A DNA stretch of 64,000 nt from Notospermus geniculatus (Eukaryota > Nemertea > Pilidiophora > Heteronemertea > Lineidae). The notes under the pieces are model-generated. The model had not been told where the DNA came from and ran no database searches. It was given only the letters and a program-made list of their open reading frames with translations. The stretch covers positions 158,884 to 222,883 of the forward strand of contig NMRB01000538.1 of the NCBI GenBank assembly GCA_002633025.1, given 5' to 3'. Each line of letters opens with the position of its first letter. Positions within the stretch are counted from its first letter, which is position 1. The position numbers and the translations under genes are program-made. Below are positions 31,254 to 42,584 of the stretch, in pieces.

Positions 31254-34200
31254 TTAATTTCCATTCCTTCCGTCCGTCAGCCGAGTGCGTGAGTGGATGA
31301 CCGTACCCACAACGAGGAAGAAGATGGCAAAGAACCCGGCACTGTACAAGGAGATTCTTGACTTCATTGTGTAATCGACTGCCGTGCAGTCGGAATCCAT
31401 CTGTTCAATTTCATCATCTGAAAGAGTCAATGGGGTAAAGCGAGGTAGTGCAGACCAAGAGAAGCACATGTACCGATAAATTTTTGCAAGAAGATGTTGT
31501 ACGTGGGTGTCGCCGTGCAAAATTTTCCCCAGAAGGCAGCGGAAAACGAAGCTGAGAAATATCATTGGTTGAACTATCTAACGAGAGTCTCGCGTGATCG
31601 CGTGAGATAATGTCGGCAAAGCTTTGTGATGAAACACAGCCTATTACGGGCAAAAAATCAAGATGGGAAAAGATATTTGGCCCCAGGGCCTTGGAGAACG
31701 TTCCCATGGACCTACCAGTATCCCTCCTTTTTCTTTTCTTCGATGTTGCCGTAGATGAACTACCGGCCAGGGTTGGCACAGAAGTGGTTGTGGTTGTTGT
31801 TATGGGCACCGGTGGCCCATGAACACCAACCTCACACAGGATTAATGGATTTCCTGTCGCTTTGGACTCGATGATGAGAAGGTACTGCCCAGAAGAACCA
31901 GCAGTGCATGGAACAGTTAGAAACTGGCCACCAGACACCGTCCCTTGGTATTGCCCGCATTTCCTAACCTTACTTCCCGATGGGACTGGATTTGATGTTG
32001 TGGTCGCTGTATTCGAAGATGTCGCACCCGTCGCCATGGTTGTTGAAATATTTGAGGCTAATGTTGTTGCCGTTGTCATTGTTAGTCCAAGAGATGTAAG
32101 AAGGCTTGTGGAAAATGTATCCGATAGGAGTAACGAGAGATCGAGAACGCGTTTGTCTGAAAGAAAAAGTGTTGGTGATTAAGAAAATGGCGCCCGCCAT
32201 GGAGGGGGACAGACCGAAATGTCACCCCGAGAAAACATTGTTGACCGAGGCCGCCGAGGTCAACAATGTTTTTCGAGGGGTGACATTTCGGTCTGTCCCC
32301 CGACATGAAAGGGTGCCATTTTCTATATCGTACCGGTGTACATGTATGTGTCACAACCCGTCTCTGCGGCTGTGCCCGGCAGCGGCGGAATGCGTGAAGA
32401 CGACATGGTCAACCACGATTTGAAAAAAAAATTCTTTGCTAAAAAGCTGTGCTAGTCTAGACCTAAATGAGTTAAATGACAAAGGAAGTGGTAATATTCT
32501 TCCANTGATGTCGTGGTCGCTGTATTCGAAGACGTCGCACCCGTAGCCATGGTCGTTGAAATATTTGAGGCTAATGTTGTTGCCGTTGTCATTGTTAGTC
32601 CAAGAGATGTAAGAAGGCTTGTGGAAAAGGTATCCGATAGGAGTAACGAGAGATCGAGAATGCGTTTGTCTGAAAGAGAAAGTTGGTGATTGAAGAAATG
32701 ATAATGAAGATATCAAATGCGAAAGATGTACATTAGAGGAAAATAAATGGCAATATTTCGAACGATTGATCAGTCCTCGGAACACCATCTAACCAGCAAG
32801 GTTTGATGATTCATTGGCTCACTTGCCAAGCAGCATCCTGGGTCACCAAGGGAAGTTGCGGCGCCTTCGATCCACGCTGAGTTGACGTAGACGCCAAGCA
32901 GGGGATTGAAAATTCCTTGACACACTCGTCAAGCAGGACAAGAAGCCAATCAATACCCCCACCTGACTTAGTGCTTGTAGCAATGATCACACTGTTGACA
33001 TTCACGGCACTTTGCAGATCAACCATCCACCATTCCTTTGCCTCGACGCCAGGCGATTCGAAACATTTGGCGATCCCCGTCCCAATGTCTCCGTCCACCG
33101 CGAGGTCAGAGGATGTAGAGTACGGATCACTGTCCAGTGTGGGTTTACCGAGGGCATGATTAGTGCCTGAAAGAATCATGGTTGGATGTTGGGTTGGTTT
33201 CCCGACAACAGTTTTGCGACTTTGTACGGAATCTGTTTCATGGAGTACATATCAATATGGGTGCTCTTTACTTTGGTTCCAGGGAAACACGATGCATTTA
33301 TGTCCCTCGCAGGTAACTCAGCCGACATAACTCACCTGACTGCGTTGTTGGTTCACTACCATAGACCTCCACCTCACACAAAGTCAATGATTCGCCAAGA
33401 GTGTCATCCTTAACTATGCTCAGGAACTGACCGAACGATCCGGTGTTGCACTTGACCTTGATCAAGTCCCCACCCATTGCCGTTCGCTTGTCACTACACA
33501 AGTTGTAGGCTATGCCCAGTATGTCCTTCTGGTTTAGAGAACCGGCGAGGATGATGCGATAGTTCCGAAGGCGTTCGGCTGTAATTGTAGTACATGCAAA
33601 TCTGCAGTAAGCATGGGCTAATATGGATTGCGGACGCCTAAAATGGCTTTCACACAAGATGCATTCTACTCTGAACGTCCACCATGCTGACAAGACGAAC
33701 TTTTCGACGGAACGTAGAACGTGCCTTCCAGTTACCAAGTTTGGTGCTTTTCCAAGCTCTTTCGCCGATGGAAGGTAACGTTCAATGGATCGTGTGTTCA
33801 ATGAATCGATTCTTACTTACCACAGCAATCGGCTCTGTTTGTTATGATCACCCTATCAACGACGTACACCTTGCCCAAGTCCACGCTCCACCATTGCCTG
33901 GTAAGTCCGGATGTTGTTGTCGCACAGGAGCCATCAAAGTAGCTTGGACTCGTCAAGCCATCGACAGCTTTGTGTTTCGTTGGCGTTGATAGGTCTGAAC
34001 TCTGGTAGGCAGTCTTCCGCCACGCAATATTTGCTAGCAGAAGGATGATGCATTAGTATATAGGCTACTGCGGACATTGCCTCCGAATTTGTTTAAGACT
34101 ACATTCTCTCTACTGCTGCTTTATCGACCCTTGAAATAAAGCGACGTACATGTACTCACTTTCGGATGGCGTGCCGTACACCTCAACTTCACACAACGTC

Positions 34201-37200
34201 AGCGGCTCGGGGAGTTGTCCCTGTTCTTTCACGATGGTAACATGCCTTCCTATCGGTCGATTAGGGCAGTAGATGGTCTTGATTTCGCCAGGTTTGAGGG
34301 GTGCAGGTTGTGAGAAGCAGAGTGTCGATGGAATCTTGCTCAGTTCGTACGGTATGAAGATTTTGGTGATGATGACGTTGAACTTCTTCAGCCTCTCGCC
34401 TAGAGGAGAGTAATACGAAAAGCACGATTGGAAGAAGGTCGGTGAGATGAGGCAGTGCAATGGCAACTGACCGTGGCCCTCAGGGATCGAGAAGCCTGTT
34501 GCTGTTCTCTGACCGCAGCACTGTATGCTGTTGCAGTTGACTGCAGAGGGGCGAAATCTCCGCCAGACCGACATCCGTAGCGACAGCCACCAAGGTATAC
34601 TTGGCAGCTAAAACCATCCTGTCTATGCGAAGACTGCATGAAAAGGGCAGCAGCCACCTCTCTCACTGCACGATTGTAGACTTACTCAGAGCGTCCCCGC
34701 GGTTCACGATGACAATCTTCTTGATCTGATAGATGTCCATCAGATCAACATGCCACCATGACTCCTTCATCTTACTCCCTGTCAAGGTGCACGACCCGTG
34801 GTAGAGGTTGGTAAGTCTCATTCCATCATTGGCCTTGTCACAATGACCTATCACTAGGTCACCGTCACTGCTTTGGCTGCAGGGCTTGCCGAGAGCCACG
34901 TTATCACCCATGTCGTTCCTCTCATACACCTCTACCTCACATATTGTCAGTGGGACTGACCCAGGAGCAATTATCACAAGATGGCGTCCCTTAGCAGCTG
35001 GTCCGCAGTACACTTTCTTCACCTGGCCCTCTTGGAGGGCATTTGGATGACTGTAGCAGGACTTGTATTTACTTTTGTCGACATTCTTCGGGTCGAACTT
35101 GTCCGTTAACAAGATTTCAAACGCCTGGAGGCACTCACCTGAAAGGATGCTCTACTATATTACCCCGCTGCAGTGAACAGGTCGGCAGACCCAAAAAGCC
35201 AAAGACGAACCTGGACGAACTTCCCTACCTCGTGAGGATCACGTTGGTAGAACATTCTAAAGCACCGTGCTCAAACGAGTGGCGTCAGTGATATGCGGGT
35301 GATCCACTGACTTCACGACGAGTTTGCGATTAGTTGACGACGAAAAATCCTAGCCGGTGGATCATCGTTCACGACGAGTTTGCGACTCGTTCACGACTGA
35401 ATTTTGTTGACGACTAGTTTGCGACGAGTTTGCGATTCTTTGACGACTGCCGTCGTGAACAGGTCGCAAACTGATCGTTAACTCGTCGTAAAGTCAGTGG
35501 ATCACCCGCAATACGATGATAGAATGTTCTTTATCTTCCACTGCTTGAGGATGACTACTGCTAGTCTAGTGAAGGCAGAAGAAGACCGTAAGACGAAAAC
35601 TATTCTACGAATATCTGATTCCAAAGAGGTACCGGAGAGATTTCTGAGGGGCACAGCGGCACCATCGGTACCTGCTTCCTCTACAAGTCAATACGGTACT
35701 TACAGCCGCAGTTCAGGTGTGATACAACAACCACCCGACCAACATCAACAGTTTCTCCGAGGTCGACGCTCCACCAGTTTTGTTGAGCTTTTCCCGCCAG
35801 TGTCTGTGAGCAGGATGCATGCCTCGTGAAGTTGAAGCGTTTATCACCGTCCACGGCAAGACCAGCGTTATAGTGCCAGTACGTAGAGCTTTGGATGGCT
35901 TTCTTCCCGTATGCAAGATTCCCTAAATGATGCAGAACAAGGAACATCATGGTCCCACGCTAGACATTAGAATACGCGTACGGGGGATGTCGTGCGTTGA
36001 CAGGTCTTGCGTGGTTGGATGTAGCTCGGACTAGCTGACTTACATGAAGTCAGTGTACGCTGTGTTCGATCTACGCACAAGGAGGGGAGACTTCTCACGA
36101 CTGCAAGATGCGGCATTACCACAGAAAGGAGCTCGCTTACCATCAAAAGGCTCTCCGTACACCTCCAACTCACAGAACTTCAGTGGCGTAATCGTTCCCA
36201 CACTCGTCTTCTCAATGGAGACATAACGAGCCAGTGGTCTTCCTTTGCAGTGTAAAGGTCTGATATACGCCGGGGGAAATTCTTCCTTCTGAGAGTGGCA
36301 GAGGGTGAACTTGTTCTTGGAGTAGTTTAGAGGGTCGAACTCCAGGGATGTGTGGACTTTAAAGTTCTCCAGAGTGCTCCCTGTAGGAAGAAGACATGTG
36401 CACGTCTATTTACCGGTATTTTTAGAATGCTCATCATTCCTTGTCGCGTAGAAATGTGCTGGTTGTCGAGTGACGGTAAACGACAATGTTTCACCGACTG
36501 CTTTTCTTGAAGATGGTGACGTAGAGATCGAATACTCGCACTTACCAGTGTTGGGGTCACAACCGTGGAATTCTACCTTCGCGCACCCCCAGCCTTGGTA
36601 GGAGACTGGATGGACCCTGATTACTCTTAGTAGGAGGGGCTTCGGGAACCAAGACGTTCGGACATCCAAAAACCACGATGGCGAGGCAGAAAACAGCTAC
36701 GAATGTAGAAGAATATTTTCAAGTCCAAGGGGATCAAACCGTTCACGTTGCCAACAAGACAGCTCGAACCTCTGCGTTTTACCGAGTCTAAAGATGGATA
36801 GACGAGTCATACCTACCAGGTTTTTGCCCTTGTAATCTTTTATGTATTGGTACTTAGTACCATCCGAGCTGTAGGAGACATATGCGGTAGTGGCGTAATT
36901 AGGATAGCCGCCTGCAAAAACAAGTTGGAAGACTCTTTGAAAGTGGTCCAACCTTTCAGAATTTGGCTTCTGCAGGCGAGCGAAACATTTCCTCTCATTT
37001 TGTTCCATTCAAATTAAGGGGTTTTAACAACGTCGTCATTGAAAAGGCACTTTACCTGCAATTGACATTCCGGTGAGGCGTACCAACTTCTTGAAGTCTG
37101 TCTGGAGATACTCCTGACTACCAGCCTTGCCAGGACACCAAGCTTGGGCCGCTGGGCTCCCACCAGTTACATATGGTGCCCAAAGTCGGCCATATTTTGC

Positions 37201-40200
37201 TGCGAAAGCGCCATATGTTGAGGATGCGCTTATCTGATTATCGGGTATCTTCCGTACGTTATGCGCCACGCCCATCGGTTTTTGGCATGATCCTATAAAA
37301 GGAAAGCAGTTATTGCATCTGAAAATGGGTCCAGTCTTGCAAAATACGGAGATAACATTGCTGTGACCGGCCTGACTAGCTAGGGGATATCTGACCTTTC
37401 GTAAAAACTCCTAGAGACAGCGTACCAAGAATATGACGACTTGGGAGCGAATAATGATTCCAAGATGGACCCTACTCACGCGACTCCCCCGTATTCACAA
37501 TGACGACGTTCCGGACTTTGTACAGACCGACCAGGTCGACCATCCACCATTCCGTTTTGTCGACACCAGGGGACTGAATGCACGACCCAGCTCCCATTTC
37601 TGTGCTGAGGATTCCATCTACAGCTTTACCAGATGTTTTTACTCGTTTGCCGACTTCACCACTCATCAAAGACACTTTGTTCAAGGCGACATTCGCTGAA
37701 ACAGATTGAATCGACAGTGAGAAAGAAGTCTTGTTGCGGATGTCCCAGGGTGCGGCGTACGGTACCTTCAAACCTTTACGCAGTTAGTGTCCTCTTCAGT
37801 TGAATGACCGAAATGCCTTGTCGTCTAACTCGCAGACTACACCTTTGTTGCAGACGTTACCGCAAAGATGCGGCATAATTCACCACCGCATTTTGTGCGC
37901 TGTGGATGATAGTCGCAAAATGTCCGTCACCGGTGTTTGAGAATACTTCGTCTGCTACTACGACAAGATGGAGACGAGGTCGGAGCTTGCGCCTTCTTGG
38001 AAACCGGGGAACTAAATCAAGCGACAACCTCACAACGACAGTATCTATCTATCTACCTTCGACTGGCACTGCCATCACTTCCACTTCACACACCAGTATC
38101 CCTTGGCTCTGGGCGTTGTATTTGAGCAGGAGCACGTACCGCCCGACCGCGTCGTAATTGCAAATTGCCTCGATGGGCTCCATCTCTGTCAGCGGTGTCC
38201 GCTGGTGGAAGCACTCGATGAACTCAGTGTTTTTAAGGTTCCAGGGATGGAATTCCGACGTGATGAGGTAACGGAACTTCTTCAAATAGCCACCGACATC
38301 TATGAAAAAGGAATTACATAAAAACATTTTCTTTGTGGATCAGCTTATGAATGGCTTCACTCGCTTTTGAATTTTTGATGGCTACATGATCATCAAATGA
38401 GAAACTATCATTTCTGTTCAAGTCAACGCGGATATTTCGGTGTTAACAGACTTACTGTAAAACCCATCCCCTGCGTTCGTCACCACGATCCGTCTGATTC
38501 TCATCTCCCTGCCGAGATCAACCGACCAATACTCCTTGTCTATGAAACCGTTGTTCGACGAATGTATACACGTCATATCCGGTTTCGACTTGGTCATGCC
38601 AGCAACTCTGAATGTTGACTGGCCGTCGTTTCCGGCATGTGATACTTTGTAGCCTTTCACGTGTGATTCACCTTCGTAGTTTGTCATCATGGCGGACGGT
38701 TTGTTAAGGGCAACGTTGGCTGCAAGAAGAATGCGACGTACACTTTGGAAGACAAGACAAAAGAGAACACCTGTTTTTTACTGGTACAGCCATTTGGTTC
38801 GTGCAGAACGGGTGACAACTTACGCGGCAACATCTTCTTGAAGCAGGATGATAAAGAACTAAGTGCTTTTTGGATTTGGGAGATGTTTCTAGCACGGACC
38901 AAGACGTAGGCTACTACAAGCATCATAACTGAAACTAGGCCAATTACGTACCATAACTANNNNNNNNNNNNNNNNNNNNNNNNNNNNNNNNNNNNNNNNN
39001 NNNNNNNNNNNNNNNNNNNNNNNNNNNNNNNNNNNNNNNNNNNNNNNNNNNNNNNNNNNNNNNNNNNNNNNNNNNNNNNNNNNNNNNNNNNNNNNNNNNN
39101 NNNNNNNNNNNNNNNNNNNNNNNNNNNNNNNNNNNNNNNNNNNNNNNNNNNNNNNNNNNNNNNNNNNNNNNNNNNNNNNNNNNNNNNNNNNNNNNNNNNN
39201 NNNNNNNNNNNNNNNNNNNNNNNNNNNNNNNNNNNNNNNNNNNNNNNNNNNNNNNNNNNNNNNNNNNNNNNNNNNNNNNNNNNNNNNNNNNNNNNNNNNN
39301 NNNNNNNNNNNNNNNNNNNNNNNNNNNNNNNNNNNNNNNNNNNNNNNNNNNNNNNNNNNNNNNNNNNNNNNNNNNNNNNNNNNNNNNNNNNNNNNNNNNN
39401 NNNNNNNNNNNNNNNNNNNNNNNNNNNNNNNNNNNNNNNNNNNNNNNNNNNNNNNNNNNNNNNNNNNNNNNNNNNNNNNNNNNNNNNNNNNNNNNNNNNN
39501 NNNNNNNNNNNNNNNNNNNNNNNNNNNNNNNNNNNNNNNNNNNNNNNNNNNNNNNNNNNNNNNNNNNNNNNNNNNNNNNNNNNNNNNNNNNNNNNNNNNN
39601 NNNNNNNNNNNNNNNNNNNNNNNNNNNNNNNNNNNNNNNNNNNNNNNNNNNNNNNNNNNNNNNNNNNNNNNNNNNNNNNNNNNNNNNNNACAGACTTACT
39701 GTAAAACCCATCCCCTGCATTCGTCACCACGATCCGTCTGATTCTCATCTCCCTGCCGAGATCAACCGACCAATACTCCTTGTCTATGAAACCGTTGTTC
39801 GACGAATGTATACACGTCATATCCGGTTTCGACTTGGTCATGCCAGCAACTCTGAATGTTGACTGGCCGTCGTTTCCGGCATGTGATACTTTGTACCCTT
39901 TCACGTGCGATTCGCCTTCGTAGTTTGTCATCATGGCGGACGGTTTGTTAAGAGCAACGTTGGCTGCAAGAAGAATGCGACGTACATGTACGCTTTGGAA
40001 GACAAGACGAAAGAACACCTGTTTTTTACTGGTACAGCCATTTGGTTCGTGCAGAACGGGTGACAAACGCGGCAACATCTTCTTGAAGCAGGATGACAAA
40101 GAACTAAACAGTGCTTTTGGGATTTGGGAGATGTTCTAGCACGGACCAAGACGTAGGCTACTACAAGCATCATGTAACTGAAACTAGGCCAATTACGTAC

Positions 40201-41128
40201 CATAACTATTGATGTCGTAAGCCTCGACCTCGCAAAAAGCGAACACTTCTCCTTTCGGCCCGGACTTGGCGACAACGACGTACCGCCCGCGTGTATTCTC
40301 CTTGCATTCATAGCGTTTAACCTGCCGCGGAAGGAGTGCTTCACTTCCCTGGGAGGCGCACTCGGTGAAGTTATGGTCCCAGAGGAAAAAGGAAAGGCCA
40401 TCGTTACTGGTGTCTAGTTTGTCTGTGGCCAAAATCTTGAAGTTATTACATGTTGCAGCTGAAAAAAACAAGATTGTTGTAACAATTTTTGACGTCGGGC
40501 GTCTGCCGCCATCTTCGACACATGTCACGGCGTCATTCGCTATGGATGAAACTGGCTCTACCTGATTCGTCTTCAAATTCGTTTGAGATTATTTTTAAAC
40601 GACTTACTGTTTTTCATTTCGCCGGAAACGATGACGTTAGAAATATCATACACCGCTAAAAGATCGACCCAGAACACAGCAGTGCCTTCATCGCCGACAA
40701 CGAATTTGGTACAAGTACGCTGGTCGAATATCCATCGCCTGTCTCCGTCAACAGCATGCCAGGAGACGCCTTCACCGGTAGCGGCTGGGTAGGTTCCAGT
40801 TGGCTTGTAGAGAGCATGGTTCTCTGCAAAAATTCAAGCAATAGATGTGCAAGGGATGGGGAACCGGCAGTAAATACGGTCTGTTACAGTCTTTTTCTCA
40901 ACGATGGCGACTGTTCCGAAGTGAACATCTTCCTGTTGGCTTGCTCCAGTTTGCTTGCTGTCCATTTTGTTGCCCCTTTGCCATCACTTATTAGGATTGC
41001 CGTCTGCTCGCGCATGACGGTAGCCTGATGTCAACATGTTCCTTACCTGCATGCATCATCTGGCCGTCAACGACGACCAGATACAGGATCAGCAGCAAGA
41101 TTCCTTTTAGAGATGCCGAATACGTCAT
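31254..41128 (-). CDS. Type I membrane lectin with FTP and F5/8C modules
   Basis: Model of 18 exons, 1394 residues (5' to 3'): 41128-41047, 40823-40608, 40458-40201, 39963-39700, 38299-38057, 37695-37480, 37292-37056, 36911-36817, 36696-36546, 36380-36141, 35922-35704, 35138-34686, 34399-34160, 34033-33821, 33578-33336, 33166-32957, 32156-31716, 31417-31254. Exon 1 is a signal peptide (GILLLILYLVVVDG). Each FTP (fucolectin/tachylectin-4/pentraxin) module uses an N-half exon (AVDG, WWxVDL motifs) and a C-half exon (LCEVEVYG motif). Exons 7-9 form a separate discoidin module ending IRVHPVSYQGWGCAKVEFHG. The last exons add a Thr-rich insert, KKRKRRD, a transmembrane helix and an 11-13 residue tail. 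FTP modules typically bind fucose; cell-surface recognition is inferred. The donor of 33166-32957 (gtattg) is the weakest site. Confidence 0.85.
32187..32322. mobile_element. 136-bp palindromic MITE in the receptor's last large intron
   Basis: Ends aaaatggcgcccgccatg-like and gggtgccattttc, with strong inner arms gacagaccgaaatgtcaccc and gggtgacatttcggtctgtc. The other block copy has none at the same intron position (about 9950). Confidence 0.65.
32505..32980. repeat. Exact repeat of 9756-10231 following a single n
   Basis: From the n at 32504 the sequence matches 9756-10231 without any difference I can find, whereas 31990-32180, which covers the start of the same stretch, differs at many bases. 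It contains a truncated extra copy of the receptor exon at 32156-31716 (exon start at 32669). It should be read as contig overlap from the other haplotype, not as an extra exon. Confidence 0.8.
34686..35138 (-). CDS. Lectin-receptor exon 12: FTP4 C-half fused to FTP5 N-half
   Basis: A 453-nt phase-1/phase-1 exon reads from the C-half of one FTP module (TICEVEVYE motif) straight into the N-half of the next (NVALGKP, WWHVDL motifs). Every other junction between FTP modules in this gene has a phase-1 intron. The simplest explanation is loss of one intron here. Confidence 0.85.
35295..35509. mobile_element. Inverted-repeat element with internal gacgagtttgcga repeats
   Basis: Ends gcgggtgatccactgacttc and (complemented) gcgggtgatccactgacttt bound several copies of gacgagtttgcgac. 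It lies in the intron between the FTP4 N-half and C-half exons. Confidence 0.7.
36546..37292 (-). CDS. Lectin-receptor exons 7-9: inserted F5/8C discoidin module
   Basis: 37292-37056 encodes the N-terminal part (ISASSTYG, AWCPG, EYLQTDFKK), 36911-36817 the YSSDGTKYQYIKDYKGKN loop strand, and 36696-36546 the C-terminal part with FPKP, IRVHPVSYQGWG and the closing GC. Internal introns are phase 0, but the cassette as a whole enters and leaves in phase 1. It sits between an FTP N-half exon (37695-37480) and an FTP C-half exon (36380-36141). Confidence 0.85.
38449..40208. repeat. Segment doubled on both sides of an assembly gap
   Basis: 38449-38959 and 39690-40208 are near-identical copies containing the same FTP2 N-half exon (38456-38719 and 39700-39963) and the same flanking introns. 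They differ by a few substitutions and small indels. The 730 n bases at 38960-39689 lie between them. Only one copy can be used in the transcript model. Confidence 0.85.
38960..39689. other. Assembly gap of 730 n
   Basis: Unresolved bases inside the lectin-receptor gene, bounded by two copies of the same sequence. Confidence 0.99.
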
Positions 41129-42584
41129 TTCGTCGTGAACATCCCGAACGAATTAGGCCTCGGTTGGCCACAATCAAGATTTAAAGGTACCCCATCTACT
41201 GATATATTCTTCATCTGCACACACGCGACTTTTGTTCTTCACATGTAGGATTAAATGACGCATCGGTAGGCCTACAGGTGTAATAGGAAAACTATCTGAG
41301 GCAAAAATGTCCTGCAAACGATATGATATTCCATGTTATCATCTCTAGTCGTTGGTTTCCAAAGGCCAGGTACTCTTATCCGTTACCGAACAATAGCTTT
41401 TAGTACTTGTCTTTTGAATCTGGTTTAATTTTTTAGCATACCGTAAACGTAGCGTGTGGACTCCGCGACGTTGTAGGCTATCATACCTTTAATTAAAGCA
41501 ACATCCTTGTTTAGGCGACCAGACTTATCTCTTTTTAAAATCTCTCCAAATCCTTCCTTCGGGCTAAAGTTGGTGCGGAGATAATGCACAAACACAAGAT
41601 GTTCATTTGACAACGAAAGAAAAGAGCTTTGATAATGAATTTCTCGAAATATCTTCATTATTTGTGGACGCGGGTCTTTCGGTGCGTATTACTCAACTAC
41701 TGCGGAAATTTTAAGACTCCATAATTACAAGTGCAAACATTTAGACTTGGAAAGAAAATCTCTTGGACGAATTACCATGTCCTTTTACTTAGATCTTGCG
41801 GATTTTTCAGACACGTGTATTTTGGAACCACCAAGATGAGCTGTTTAAAGGGGCGGTTGTCTACTGCAATTGTTTCGAAGGGGCACATACTGCAGGTGAT
41901 GACGTGGAGAAGAATTCAAGCCTGATGTGCAAGGAAAGAACGTTCCTTTGAAAAAGAGATAACACTATCATTTATTGATATGAAAACCATGTATATTGAA
42001 AGTAAAGGAATAAGCTGATGTCAGTTGGTAATAGATAATCATAAATAATCTTTATTAACCTTCATTTGTGAAAAGTAACATCTAAGATTTCATTATACCG
42101 CAGGTCACGTCATGGGTGAAGCATCCTACTGTAACTTCAACGTAAAGCGATTGTTATAACAACTGACAACTTTTAAAAAGTGAAGTTTTTGGCAATATTA
42201 TGGCACTAAACTTGAGAGGAATGTTTATGAAATTAATACCCCATGGTATACAGATATGTGACACATAAAATTAACAAGTGAAAAATACATTACAAATGAA
42301 CATCTCTCTATAAGTTTTAGACAAAATACTTTAAAAAACATTGACATGATGGACGGCAGTTGTATATGTGTGGATACAAGTTAATTTCTTAACAACAAAA
42401 GTATATGACAAAATGAATAGCTGTAAACATTGTTCTTTTGTGAAGTTTCTGAGGAATCATGCATATTCAGAGTAACAAAGAGATCTGTGGAGCCTGTCCT
42501 TCTTGGTATGTCCTGCACAAGGCATTCAGCAATGCACTTCACCTGCAAGTAGCATGATTGAATAAAAGTGGAATATCTGGTCTT
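41129..42584. other. Intergenic stretch between lectin receptor and NACHT-TPR gene
   Basis: It holds the upstream region of the lectin receptor and the 3' UTR side of the NACHT-TPR gene. A likely polyadenylation signal for the latter is the minus-strand AATAAA at 42056-42051. A 77-codon minus-strand frame at 41425-41658 has no recognisable domain and no clear splice partner, so I do not call it a gene. Confidence 0.5.

Noticed and set aside
41425-41658. 77-codon minus-strand frame between two genes
   Set aside because: No recognisable domain, signal, splice sites or second copy; expected by chance at this length.
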